A stretch of DNA of 64,000 nt. Origin: Cryoendolithus antarcticus (taxonomy: Eukaryota; Ascomycota; Dothideomycetes; Cladosporiales; Cladosporiaceae). Location: positions 372,001 through 436,000 of the forward strand of contig NAJO01000016.1 in assembly GCA_002077065.1 (NCBI GenBank). The letters are read 5' to 3'. Each line of letters opens with the position of its first letter. Positions within the stretch are counted from its first letter, which is position 1. Positions 22,532-32,161 of the stretch are shown one piece after another. Below the pieces are notes generated by a model. That model was given only the letters and a program-made list of their open reading frames with translations, had not been told where the DNA came from and ran no database searches. A program made the position numbers and the translations under genes.

Positions 22532-25321
22532 ATGTCGACTGCCAACACCATCAAGGTCGTCGCCCGCTTCCGACCTCAGAACCGCATCGAGCGTGACGCC
22601 GGCAGCGAGGAGATCGTCAACTTTGAGTCAGCAGAGTCCTTAGCTGTCGCTAATGCTGGCTCTTCCGCAGCCTTTACCTTTGATCGCGTCTTCCCCACCG
22701 CCACCCCGCAACAAGATGTCTTCGATTACAGCATCCGCTCGACGGTTGACGATGTGCTGGCAGGCTACAACGGCACAGTCTTCGCCTATGGTCAGACAGG
22801 CTCAGGAAAGACATACACCATGATGGGCGCCGGCAACCTGGCAGACGAGGAGAGCAAGGGCATCATTCCACGAATCGTGGAGCAGATCTTTGCGCAGATC
22901 ATGGGAAGTGATGCGATGATTGAGTTCACGGTCAAGGTCTCGTATATGGAGATCTACATGGAAAAGATCCGGGATCTGCTCGCGCCGCAGAACGACAACT
23001 TGCCCATACACGAGGAGAAAGGGCGGGGTGTGTATGTGAAGGGCTTGTTTGAGATCTATGTCGGGAGTGTGGAGGATGTGTATGTCGTGCTGGAGAAGGG
23101 CGGGGCCAGCAGGGCGACGGCCGCGACGAATATGAACCAGGAGTCGTCGCGGTCACACTCGATATTCGTGATTGAGGTGACGCAGAAGAATGTTGAAAGT
23201 GGAACGGCGAGGAGTGGGAGGCTGTTCCTGGTCGATCTGGCTGGGTCTGAGAAAGTCGGCAAGACTGGTGCGAGTGGTCAAACGCTCGAAGAGGCCAAGA
23301 AGATCAACAAGTCACTTACATCGCTGGGCATGGTGATCAATGCCTTGTCAGATGGCAAGAGCACGCACATTCCCTATCGAGACAGCAAGCTCACGCGCAT
23401 ACTGCAAGAGTCGCTCGGAGGTAATTCACGAACGACACTAATCATCAATTGCTCGCCCATGTCGTACAACTACGACGAGACTGTCAGTACGTTGCGGTTC
23501 GGAGAGCGCGCCAAGACGATCAAACAGAAGGCCAAGATCAACGAGGAGCTCTCGCCTGCACAGCTCAAGGCCATGCTGCGGAAGACGCAAGGCCAGCTCA
23601 GCACCTTTGAGACGTACATATCATCACTGGAGTCTGAAGTCGGCACGTGGCGGAAAGGCGACACAGTGCCGAAGGATCAGTGGACGCCGGCGATGAAGGA
23701 CATGGCGCGAGGTGGACAGGTACCGTCGACGCCGCGGCCGGCGACGCCCAGTCGATTGCGGGCTGCACATGAGGGACCCGGAACGCCGAGACCGGATAGT
23801 AGGGCTGAGAGCGAGCGGGCGAGTACGCCTTCCATGGCTCTAGAGACTGACGAGAAAGATGAATTCCTACGACGCGAGAATGAGCTTCAAGATCAGCTGG
23901 CTGATAAGGAGAGCGCTCTTGCGAAGGCTGAGGAGGCACTGCAAGCTGCACGTAACGAGATGAAGGAGCTGCGAGACACCCACACCTCCGCCAACCGCGA
24001 TGCCGATCGGTTCCGCGGCGAGACCGAGCAGCTACGCATGCAAGTCGAGAAGATCGAGTTCGAGCACCGCGAAGACTCCATCACGCTTGACTCACTCAAG
24101 GAGGCGAATTCTGAGCTGACGACCGAGCTCGATGACGTGAAGCATCAGCTTCTCGATGCCAAGATGAGTGCGAAGGAGAGCAGTGCCATGCTCGATGAGA
24201 AGGAGAGGCTGAAGAAGGAGAGGATGGCGCAGATGATGGCCGGCTTTGACCTTGGAGATGGCATGACGAGCTCAAGCGACATGCACTTGCGTGAGACTCT
24301 GCAGCACGTCGAGAGCATGCTTGATCTGGCCGACAACGGCGAAGCTGTGCCTCCAGAAGAGCTCGAACGACTACGCGAGCGCCTCGTCGAGACACAAGGC
24401 TTCATCCGCCAAGCTGAGCTCGCGCCAACGAACGGGCACAGCGAAGCCGGCGCCCTGCCAGCCGACGCAGACTCCTCCGACCTCTCCCGTCTGCTCGCCC
24501 GACAACAAGAAGAGAACACCCGTCTCCGCAACGACCTCGAAGCCCTGCGCAAATCCTCGCTCTCGCCAGCGCCCAACGGCGCAACCCACTCCAAGCAACT
24601 AGCAGACTTCGACACGATCAAGAAGTCCCTTATGCGCGATTTGCAGAACCGGTGCGAACGTGTCGTCGAGCTGGAGATCTCGCTGGATTCGACGAGGGAA
24701 CAGTACAACAGCATATTGCGGAGCTCGAACAGCAAGCAGCAGCAAAAGAAACTCGCATTCCTGGAGCGGAATCTGGAACAATTGACGCTAGTGCAGCGCC
24801 AGCTAGTCGAGCAGAACACGACGCTCAAGAAGGAAGTCGCTATCGCCGAGCGAAAATTGGTGGCCAGAGGCGAGCGGATCCGTGGCCTCGAAGGGCTTGT
24901 CGCAGAATCGCAAGAAAAGCTCATGTTGGCGAATCACAAGTTCGTTCCCCAAGCCCACCATCCTCCCTCCCCTTGTACCCGTGCTAACGCAATCCCTAGA
25001 TTCGAACAACAACTCCTCGCCGTCAAAGACCGCCTCGAAGCCGCCAAGCAGGGCAGCACGCGCGGCCTCCCTGGCTCCAACTCCCTCGCCTTCAACACCA
25101 ACGGTAATCTCAACAACGCTTCGCAATTCGGGAGCAATCCTTTCGGTCGCATCGCCAAACCACTACGAGGCGGCGGGCAAGGTGGCGACGGAGGCGGGAG
25201 TGGAATGGTGCCTACATTCGCTGGCCTGGCGGCTGCGAGAGGGCAAGGTGGAGTGCAAGGGAATGGGGAGGTTGAGGGAGGAGGGAAGAGAGGGAGCTGG
25301 TTCTTTAATCAGAGGACTTGA
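22532..25321 (+). CDS. conventional kinesin (kinesin-1 heavy chain)
   Basis: An open frame of 929 codons; removing an in-frame 60-nt intron (24940-24999) gives 909 residues, near the length of other fungal kinesin-1 proteins. The motor domain (about 5-335) has the P-loop GQTGSGKTYTM, switch I NQESSRSHSIF, switch II DLAGSEKVGKTGA and a microtubule-binding HIPYRDSKLTRIL. A neck and long coiled-coil stalk follow with a proline-rich hinge near residues 390-430. The tail contains IAKPLRGG, the autoinhibitory IAK-type motif of kinesin heavy chains. It carries vesicles and organelles toward microtubule plus ends during hyphal growth. Fungal kinesin-1 works without light chains, and none is near here. 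Confidence 0.95.
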   Translation: MSTANTIKVVARFRPQNRIERDAGSEEIVNFESAESLAVANAGSSAAFTFDRVFPTATPQQDVFDYSIRSTVDDVLAGYNGTVFAYGQTGSGKTYTMMGAGNLADEESKGIIPRIVEQIFAQIMGSDAMIEFTVKVSYMEIYMEKIRDLLAPQNDNLPIHEEKGRGVYVKGLFEIYVGSVEDVYVVLEKGGASRATAATNMNQESSRSHSIFVIEVTQKNVESGTARSGRLFLVDLAGSEKVGKTGASGQTLEEAKKINKSLTSLGMVINALSDGKSTHIPYRDSKLTRILQESLGGNSRTTLIINCSPMSYNYDETVSTLRFGERAKTIKQKAKINEELSPAQLKAMLRKTQGQLSTFETYISSLESEVGTWRKGDTVPKDQWTPAMKDMARGGQVPSTPRPATPSRLRAAHEGPGTPRPDSRAESERASTPSMALETDEKDEFLRRENELQDQLADKESALAKAEEALQAARNEMKELRDTHTSANRDADRFRGETEQLRMQVEKIEFEHREDSITLDSLKEANSELTTELDDVKHQLLDAKMSAKESSAMLDEKERLKKERMAQMMAGFDLGDGMTSSSDMHLRETLQHVESMLDLADNGEAVPPEELERLRERLVETQGFIRQAELAPTNGHSEAGALPADADSSDLSRLLARQQEENTRLRNDLEALRKSSLSPAPNGATHSKQLADFDTIKKSLMRDLQNRCERVVELEISLDSTREQYNSILRSSNSKQQQKKLAFLERNLEQLTLVQRQLVEQNTTLKKEVAIAERKLVARGERIRGLEGLVAESQEKLMLANHKFVPQAHHPPSPCTRANAIPRFEQQLLAVKDRLEAAKQGSTRGLPGSNSLAFNTNGNLNNASQFGSNPFGRIAKPLRGGGQGGDGGGSGMVPTFAGLAAARGQGGVQGNGEVEGGGKRGSWFFNQRT

Positions 25322-25929
25322 CAAGGATCTGAGAGCGGGACGCATGGGAGTTTAGGGATGTGGCGGGCATGGGTGTGGGGACGAGGCAGGCTTGAGAACG
25401 TGCTTTTGTATACCCGGTCGCGTTGGCATGGAAGGGCGTATATACAGAAGTTGCTGATGTCGGATTAAAAGCCGCCACATGAAGTCTTTGGCCATGCAGC
25501 CGTAGTCTGGTTTACTCCTCTCACGAACGATGGCTGTGGCTGCAAGACTATCGCAAAGTCGAGCGCACTGTCTGATTGCATCGAAGCCTTACAGCTTGCT
25601 CTTGAGCTGCAGCTACACAGTACCTTGGTTCGTGAGACTGATGATGTGCATTCTGTCACATATACAATGGATTGCTGCTACAGTACGTGCTAGGTAGGTA
25701 CAAAGGTGAGCGTGATGTCACCGCCAATACTTCCATCGCTTATCGCAGACTTCGCCTCATCCCTTCTTCCAACAGAGCACAGAAGAAGGTAAATAGGTAT
25801 CACTCATCGCTGTCTTCCCCTCGTTGTTTTTCGCCCACAACACAAGTGAGTGTAAGTCATAGCTCATGATCAAAGAGATTTCCCCAAGAAGACACAGTGC
25901 ACGTAGGGCCCATCGTCATCGATATCTCT
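25322..25929. other. intergenic, nothing recognised
   Basis: The region downstream of kinesin and downstream (3') of the minus-strand pseudogene A. No coding frame or RNA gene is seen. Confidence 0.5.
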
Positions 25930-26453
25930 CTAGGGGTTAAGGCAGTAGTTGCGCGACCCTGGAGTGGCGTTTACGACGCAATTGCCGCAGCCATACAAGG
26001 CGCAACCTTTGGCGGTCGAACAGGCAACGCCGTAGCAAGCGCTGCGCTTGAACAGTGAAGCGCCTCGCTTCACCCGAGTAATCCCGACTGCGGTCGGATC
26101 ATCCGGCACCTTGAATAACTCTACTTCGCTTACGATATCGCGACCGTCGACGCCTTCGAGAGCGGGGATTTTGAACGCTGCCAGCTACGCAGGCGAGAGC
26201 CTGATGTAGTCGAGCACTGCAGTGTGTTTGGCGTTCACTGAGCGGAGCACGCCGTCGGCGCCCACGTGCAGAATGCTCTCGGGTTCCAGGCGAAGTTCAG
26301 TGCCCGAAGTTAGCTGTTCAGGAAGGTCAGTGTCCGAAGGCCATGGACTCGCAAGTACGCAGCACATACAGCAGAGAGCTTCGTCGGAGGAGTTGCGAAG
26401 GTCGAGCTCGCCATGAGCAGGCTGCACAGAAGTGCTGCTGTGATGTGCTTCAT
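25930..26453 (-). pseudogene. copy A: secreted small Cys-rich protein, interrupted by one in-frame TAG
   Basis: Exon 1 (26453-26370) encodes a clear signal peptide (MKHITAALLCSLLMASSTFA). A 56-nt intron with GTATGT, ACTGAC branch and CAG acceptor follows in phase 0. Exon 2 (26313-25930) reads through to a final TAG but has an internal TAG at 26187-26185. After the internal stop the same frame continues with a pro-region, dibasic VKR and FKR sites of the Kex2 type, and a Cys-rich tail with spacing C-x4-C-x5-C-x4-C-x2-C-x11-C. The block before the stop (GADGVLRS ... LSPA) matches copies B, C and D, and copy D has CAG where A has TAG, so a C-to-T nonsense change is likely. A 54-nt intron (26238-26185) could also remove the stop, but it would delete the conserved block. 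It resembles plant-associated fungal effector candidates; the role is unknown. Confidence 0.6.
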
Positions 26454-26649
26454 TGCTGGAGTATGAGGTGAATGCTGGCACGAATGGTCACGCAATTTGA
26501 AGGGAGACTGGGTATGCTGGCTTGAGCTTGTGACACTGTATCGTTGCGAAAAGCAGCTGCCACGACTGCCTTTATGTCTGCTCCCGGACTCAGGTGACGG
26601 TGCCTTCTTCGCAGAAGGGCGTGCAGCGGGGGAGGGCAACCTCTGCGGC

Positions 26650-26890
26650 GCTAAAGGACATTAGCCATATCGAAGGTCGCAGTAGCGTGCGTGCAGATAA
26701 TCTCCAGGACGGCGACCATGGTCCTGTTGTCGATGTTGATCTTGTCATGCATCCTCTGCGCCGTACAAGGACACGAGCCGTATTGGAGGTCGCAGTAGCG
26801 TGCATACGGGAAATTCCCAGGACGGTGCCCATGGTCTTGTCGTCTTCATCGATCATGTCGTGCATCCTCTTCGAAGGAAAAGTAGTGGAG
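26650..26890. repeat. two-copy direct repeat, period about 113 bp
   Basis: Two adjacent units share long words: 'ggtcgcagtagcgtgc', 'caggacgg', 'ccatggtc.tgt' and 'tcatgtcgtgcatcctct'-like ends, roughly three quarters identical by eye. On the minus strand the units encode similar peptides (MHDxIxxDxxTMxxVLxI..HATAT), but the 113-bp period is not a multiple of three, so one unbroken frame cannot cover both. It may be a decayed repeat gene or a non-coding duplication. Confidence 0.6.
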
Positions 26891-27831
26891 ACTGTCAGGG
26901 TAGTGTTCAAGCCTACCTTCGTCAATTAAATCGCTCGCCATTGATCATGATGGATCCTTGACGCATAAGTCATTGCGCTATGTTGAATAGATACCACCAT
27001 GGCGTCACATGAAAAGAGGCGAGGGTAAGATGTTGTGCCCGGGATGGATGAGGTTCAGATCCATGAGGTTCGGACCCGAGACCACGGCACGCTAAAACGG
27101 AGCCGAGTCCTCCGGCTGGTCAAGCACGATCCAATTGCATATTGGATACGCTCCATCGATGCACTTTGAGGGATCTGGGATCGTTGTCTCGGAATCGGGA
27201 CCGCGCTTAATCACTGTCCATGGATTAGCCGTAAGCGAGCCGTGCGTGTAGCGGCACAGCTCATGTCGTGTTGCTCGACGGTCGATGAAGACGATTGGTC
27301 AATACCTAAACTTGTCTGAGCCGGTACAAGAGCCAACACATCGGTTCGATGCGGAAGCGTGCTTCCAGCGGCTCTGTATAAGCGTGCCAATGCCTTTGCC
27401 GATGATTCGCTCATTGAATATGTAGAGCGGGACGAGCATGCATCACATGCACTGGAGCGACAGGACCAGACCTCAACACAGTCAGTCCATGAACGAGACG
27501 CGTCTACAACGGAGATCCAGCCGGCGAGGGAACCAAGCCAGATGGAGCAGTTGAAGTAGTGGTAGCTGAGGCTGGAAGCTCGAGGGGGAACGGGTGTGAC
27601 CGTGGCAAAGCACGACGATTCAGCCGGCTAGGCTCCAGCCGCGCGATAGATCTTGTCGGGTACATATGTGTAGAGCACGCGGGGTCTATCGCTTCTGAGA
27701 ATTTGTCTCGTGTACTTCGACTTGTCGTGCAATTCCAGACGCAACTCGGCACGAGTCAACGCTGATCGATCACTACTTTCTGGAAGATGCCTGATCAGTG
27801 CACTTTGGATGACAAGTCTGGGGTATAAGAC
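26891..27831. other. intergenic, nothing recognised
   Basis: No gene can be supported. A minus-strand frame at 27909-27628 has a hydrophobic N-terminus, but it runs antisense to pseudogene B at its start, has no family resemblance and is left uncalled. Confidence 0.4.
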
Positions 27832-28275
27832 ATTGACCAGAACGAGCAGCGTAATCGAGATCAAAAAGAGCTTTCTCGGATCTTCAAGCAGCTCCCAGAA
27901 GGCGAACATGGGCTCCTCGCTCTAGGCTCCGACGGCGTCTTCCGTTCACTCACAGGCAATCGAGACGTCGTCGGCGCTGTTGGCCTATGACCTGCACTTA
28001 TCAAAGCCTTGCTGGACCGGCGTCCTTTCTCAAAGGAAGCAGAGGATAAATACCGAGGGGTGGAAGGTAAAAAGGTCCCGGTAGAGCAGTGGTGGAAGCC
28101 GGAGAGGTCGATGTTGCCTCCCGCGTTGACCGAAGCCGAGCTGGAGGAGGAAGAAGATTTTGCCGCCTTACACAGTGATAAGATCAAGGAAGTGGAAGAG
28201 AAGAGAGCGGCAGGTCTGCTGGAACCTTGCGGCCCTCTCATCAGGAGCGATCATAACCTTGGACTTAAGGATTAG
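27832..28275 (+). pseudogene. copy B of the small DGVFR/LSP family, disabled
   Basis: One frame runs from about 27832 (after a possible AG acceptor) to a stop at 28275, broken by a TGA at 27988-27990. Before the stop it has GLLALGSDGVFRSLT, matching copy D (GFLAIGRDGVFRFLT) and copy A. After it come IKALLDRRPF, a YRGVEGKK block, EQWWKPE, LPPALTEAELEEEE and a C-terminal DHNLGLKD. The TGA falls where copy D has TCA (Ser) in its LSPPQ motif. No in-frame ATG was found, so a first exon, perhaps for a signal peptide as in copy A, is missing or unrecognised. Without the stop the fragment would be about 147 residues. Its role is unknown. Confidence 0.6.
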
Positions 28276-28553
28276 ATGGTTCGCATGCTCAACCATTTGG
28301 GGTACGCCTCATCAATACTGACTATGTGTACAGTCGGCAGGATGGCGTCAGGTTCGTGTGAGCTGTGTGCATGAGTGATATTGCGGCGAATCCAGACGTG
28401 ATCCGGGAGTCCATCGAGGATTACTGCAGGGTGTCGCCGCGGTTGGCGATCTTCGATACATGCGCAAGGTAGTCCCGACGCTAGTGGCTAGCTTCTTGCG
28501 CAAGCAGGCAACAGGGCGTTTCGTCTTAGGTAAAGTTTGTACAATCGCGCTGC

Positions 28554-31430
28554 CTATGCCTCTGTCAAGCTACGCAACCGCGTGGCTATCCTGCTCAAGG
28601 GTATCGTAGCGCCCTTGCTCATCACCGCACTGCCGTCTACCTCCGCACTGCCTGCCCGACTCCTCTCCAAGATTCCCTCGACCCGCTCAATCACCACATC
28701 CAGCAGTCCCGGTCCCGCGTGCTTCAGGTACAGCCACCTCAGCTCCTCTTGCAAGTCATGCATACCCGATAGTAGCGCCGCAGAATTTCTATCTCGTAGC
28801 GCAGCGACAGCGCCAATCACAAATCCGTTTGCGCGGAGAAAGGTACGCTCGTTGTAGAGTGCACTGGGACGCTTGCTGCCTTCCTGTCCAGCTAGCGGTT
28901 CGTAGCCAGCTTCGTTGAAGTACGGCTCCGGCACCAGCACAAGTCCGAGGATCGAAACAACGACCTGCAGCAGCGTGCTCTTGCTAGAATTCCAGCCCTC
29001 AGTCTTCGCGCCGCTCTCCCAGGTACCGAGGAGGCTGAGACAGATCTTCCCGGTCTCGTATAGATTCGGATTGACGCCTCCCGTTCCACCCAAACCACTT
29101 TCGCCAGGCCAGGAGTGGAAGTGCGCTTGAGGTGGGGCGTGCGGGTAGTCTGTGGGGAGGTAAAAATCTATGATAAAGGGTGCGGAGGCGTAGGGCGTGC
29201 CGAGGGGTCCGATGAAGAGCACGCGGAAGAGATCAAGGCGGGAGTCCCATGAGCGGACGTAGACACCTTGTGGTAGAGCATCGGAGGAGGAGATGATGCG
29301 GTGTTCTTTGCCGATGCGTTTCGTTGTCGCTGGATTACTGGAGGACGGCTGAGTGGCGAAGTGGTGGCTGGCTGGAATTGGGGTAGACAGGATGAGGTAG
29401 GGCGGCGGTTCGGTGGGTCTAGCTGATCCGTCTGGTTGGATGTCATGTGCTGTTACGCTATGCACTCCGTTCGATGTACTAGTTTCGTGTGACGTCCCGT
29501 TGACTGGTACTGCTGGCGGGAGGTCACCTTCGGGAATGTCGGTGTCGACATCAACGCCTCCTTCATCCGACTCCCAGTCTTCGTTCTCGGCTTCATCGAT
29601 ATCCATGGGATCGCCGTTTTCATCCTGGTACACCACCTCCTCTTCATCAGTCACCTCCTCTGCATCGTCGCCTTCAGAGTCAGTCTCCATGTCCCAGTCA
29701 GAGTCCTCTTCATCTGCATCATCTTCGCCACCGTCGTCCAGCACATCGGTTCCATCGGAGCGAATCACGACATGGACATGTTCTCGTTGCAGTGCAACGT
29801 CTCGGACTTCGTCAGAAACACCAAGGCGAATGAGAAGCAATCCGTCTAGTTGAGTGTCAACCACCTCGCCCAGCCAACAGACGTCGCTTGGGCCTCGTGA
29901 CAAATCGCGGTAGACGTCCCCAGAATCGAGCAGAACCACATCGCCTCGCCGTACGTTGAGCTCTGCAGCCGCGTCAAGGTCGTACAAGCTCACCTCGGCA
30001 GTCTCGCCGGTAGCAGTTGCGACTACGGCCTCAATCATCTCTGCCACGTCGCCGTCTTCGGTGATGGTGTCCGGTTGGGTGTAAGCGACGCTAGCATCTG
30101 GACACCAACGAATCAAGGCCATTCGCTCGGCTGCTTTGACGGATTGTATGATGCCAACCCGGTCTGCTCTAGACAGGCCGTCGACCTTGCTCGAAGCCAG
30201 TGTGTGCGCAGCTTCGCCGGGCCAAGCGGCATGCTCGTCGTCGATCGCGGTGTCCGGTATCAGCGCTATTGAGGGCTCTGTAGTGATACTCAGATCTTGC
30301 CACTGTATTGAGACTGTCGCAGACACAGATGATACTTCGAAAACATTCATGTCGTAACCTAGTGTATCTTGCCGAGGTATGCGCTCGATCTTGCCGACTG
30401 TGCTCGCACCGTCGTACTTCACTGCTGCACCAGCGAGATCGCGGAAGCGCACCCGGAGACCCATGGTGATCTCTATCTCGGAATTTGACACCGTGGGGAG
30501 ATCCATAGATGCCGCTGGTTTGCGGCTCCGGTCGTATACTTTGAAGTGCTCCGATTCGAACTCATCGCGTTCCAGGACGTTGGGAGGCTCATGATGCTCA
30601 ATCGAGCCCACCAGCCGCTCCGAGACCCATCCCACTTCGATGCTGACGGGTCTCGAAGAAACGACTGTGCCGACGGGCGGCACATTTGCATTGTACTTGC
30701 CGAACTTCCAGACTCCAGTACGTAGATTTGCTTTCTTCGTCTTCACAACGTCTCCAATGCGAGGCAGTTCAAAAGCTTGACTGAGCAGTTCCACAACTTC
30801 TTCGTCGACCTCGACGACGCTGTTGTCGGTGAGACGGAGTGACAAGTGGCATGACATGGAAAGAACTTTGCCCAGCCACCCTTTGTAGACGATCATGTCG
30901 TCCTCGGCCGGCGACTCTTCGTACTGTAGCTCAGAGACAGGCACGTCCAGAAGGTGTGGCGGTTGCTTCGACACTCTCACTAGATCTGTGCTATCGTCGA
31001 AGGTCGACAGCGACATAAGTGCCTTTCCGTTCGACTTCACAGTTGCAGTACCCATAGGTAATAGCGAACACCGGGAGTTAACGTTCATGACCACTCCGCT
31101 CTCCGTGGATCCAGGTCCCCTCATCACGACGTCACCAACGTAGAGCTGTCGATGAAGGATCTCGAGCTCGTCTTCCCGGATGAGCTCCACCCGATCAGTC
31201 CGAACCCAGCGGATCAGAACAGTGCCTTGAGGTGGAACGCCATCTGTGGAGAACTTCCGCCAGACTACGTAGGAGAATCCTTTCTTCCCGATGGGATCTT
31301 CCTCCTGCAGAAAGGGGCCAGGCAGATGCGTATCGCTATCTTGAACCGTACGCTCAACGGTGGCGATAGAACCAGGCTGTCGGGTCGAACCCTTCTTGGC
31401 GACGATGTCCTCGGTGCAGAGCATGGCCAT
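28554..31430 (-). CDS. UBE2O-like large E2 ubiquitin-conjugating enzyme
   Basis: A single exon of 958 residues, start ATG 31430; the frame stays open about 30 codons upstream without another ATG. Residues 1-560 hold a series of small beta-rich modules like the conserved regions of UBE2O (for example GDVVMRGPGSTESGVV, RIGDVVKTKKANLRTGVW). A strongly acidic stretch follows at about 570-640. The UBC fold occupies about 690-850, with LFRVLFIGPLGTPYA, FYLPTDYPHAPP and the active-site Cys at 797 in YETGKICLSLLGTW. UBE2O acts as a combined E2/E3 on basic and orphan proteins in animals; the fungal protein's targets are not known. It lies tail-to-tail with copy B. Confidence 0.9.
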   Translation of the reverse strand: MAMLCTEDIVAKKGSTRQPGSIATVERTVQDSDTHLPGPFLQEEDPIGKKGFSYVVWRKFSTDGVPPQGTVLIRWVRTDRVELIREDELEILHRQLYVGDVVMRGPGSTESGVVMNVNSRCSLLPMGTATVKSNGKALMSLSTFDDSTDLVRVSKQPPHLLDVPVSELQYEESPAEDDMIVYKGWLGKVLSMSCHLSLRLTDNSVVEVDEEVVELLSQAFELPRIGDVVKTKKANLRTGVWKFGKYNANVPPVGTVVSSRPVSIEVGWVSERLVGSIEHHEPPNVLERDEFESEHFKVYDRSRKPAASMDLPTVSNSEIEITMGLRVRFRDLAGAAVKYDGASTVGKIERIPRQDTLGYDMNVFEVSSVSATVSIQWQDLSITTEPSIALIPDTAIDDEHAAWPGEAAHTLASSKVDGLSRADRVGIIQSVKAAERMALIRWCPDASVAYTQPDTITEDGDVAEMIEAVVATATGETAEVSLYDLDAAAELNVRRGDVVLLDSGDVYRDLSRGPSDVCWLGEVVDTQLDGLLLIRLGVSDEVRDVALQREHVHVVIRSDGTDVLDDGGEDDADEEDSDWDMETDSEGDDAEEVTDEEEVVYQDENGDPMDIDEAENEDWESDEGGVDVDTDIPEGDLPPAVPVNGTSHETSTSNGVHSVTAHDIQPDGSARPTEPPPYLILSTPIPASHHFATQPSSSNPATTKRIGKEHRIISSSDALPQGVYVRSWDSRLDLFRVLFIGPLGTPYASAPFIIDFYLPTDYPHAPPQAHFHSWPGESGLGGTGGVNPNLYETGKICLSLLGTWESGAKTEGWNSSKSTLLQVVVSILGLVLVPEPYFNEAGYEPLAGQEGSKRPSALYNERTFLRANGFVIGAVAALRDRNSAALLSGMHDLQEELRWLYLKHAGPGLLDVVIERVEGILERSRAGSAEVDGSAVMSKGATIPLSRIATRLRSLTEA

Positions 31431-32161
31431 GCTGTCAAGCTTAAGATGACCGGAGCGATAAAGACTGTCGTCAGATGAACAACGTGAAAGGATGTGATTG
31501 TGACCTGAGGTTGAGGCAACAAATCGCTAGTGACCGGATTCGTTGTGGTACCGTAGAGGAGCGGTTTTCACTATTTGATCGCGGATGGTGGAAACGTAGG
31601 CATCGGCGTAACCATGGTGGGTCCTGTCAGAGATGACAATCTTCAATGTATTGAATGTGGAAGGGAAGATGCCACTTAGAAGGAAAAGCGCCCAGAAAAT
31701 ATGCTGTTGGGCAGAGTATAGGGCAGCAGGTGGTAAAATGTTCGAGTTGCGGGCAACTGTTTCTAGCGTTTTGATTGGCTGGAGCAACGTCGCTATGCTC
31801 GATAGTGGAGACTTAATGAACGAGACGAAAGACATCCAACCCTTTACACCCTCATCAAGGTAAGCAGATTGAGCAACTTGGAACAAGCATTGATATCAAG
31901 ACCTGGTGCTCTGAAATTCAATTCGGATCATACTGACGATACTCATTCACTTGGGTCTCCGGCTCGGCGGAGAGCCCAAGGACATCTCCTTCACATCCGA
32001 CTCCAGCACGAAGATTAGGCCCCTCGATATCCTGGTTACCTGAGAGTACCTTGATAGCAGACACCTGCTGACAGCTCTTTAATTGTCGAATTTGGCAGGG
32101 GATACTCTGACGTTCGAGCACCTCGAGCAGCCTCTTCCCCTCTCGGTGGAGATCGTCTGGC
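31431..32161. other. intergenic between divergent genes; two uncertain minus-strand frames
   Basis: It separates UBE2O-like (minus) and the SDR (plus) starts. A minus-strand frame at 32163-31918 (82 residues) has protein-like blocks (GVGCEGDVLGLSAEPETQVNEY) and shares its CATG with the SDR start. Another at 31886-31527 has one hydrophobic segment. Neither has a recognised family; the first could be a small gene or the remnant of one. Confidence 0.35.

Noticed and set aside
24145..24924. Long minus-strand frame (259 codons) inside kinesin
   Set aside because: It is antisense to the coiled coil; Ser/Arg-rich translation is the usual shadow of Glu/Leu-rich coding sequence.
27628..27909. Minus-strand ORF of 93 codons with a hydrophobic N-terminus
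   Set aside because: Its start is antisense to the coding-like beginning of copy B, there is no splice or family support, and the hydrophobic stretch can arise as the complement of a charged helix.
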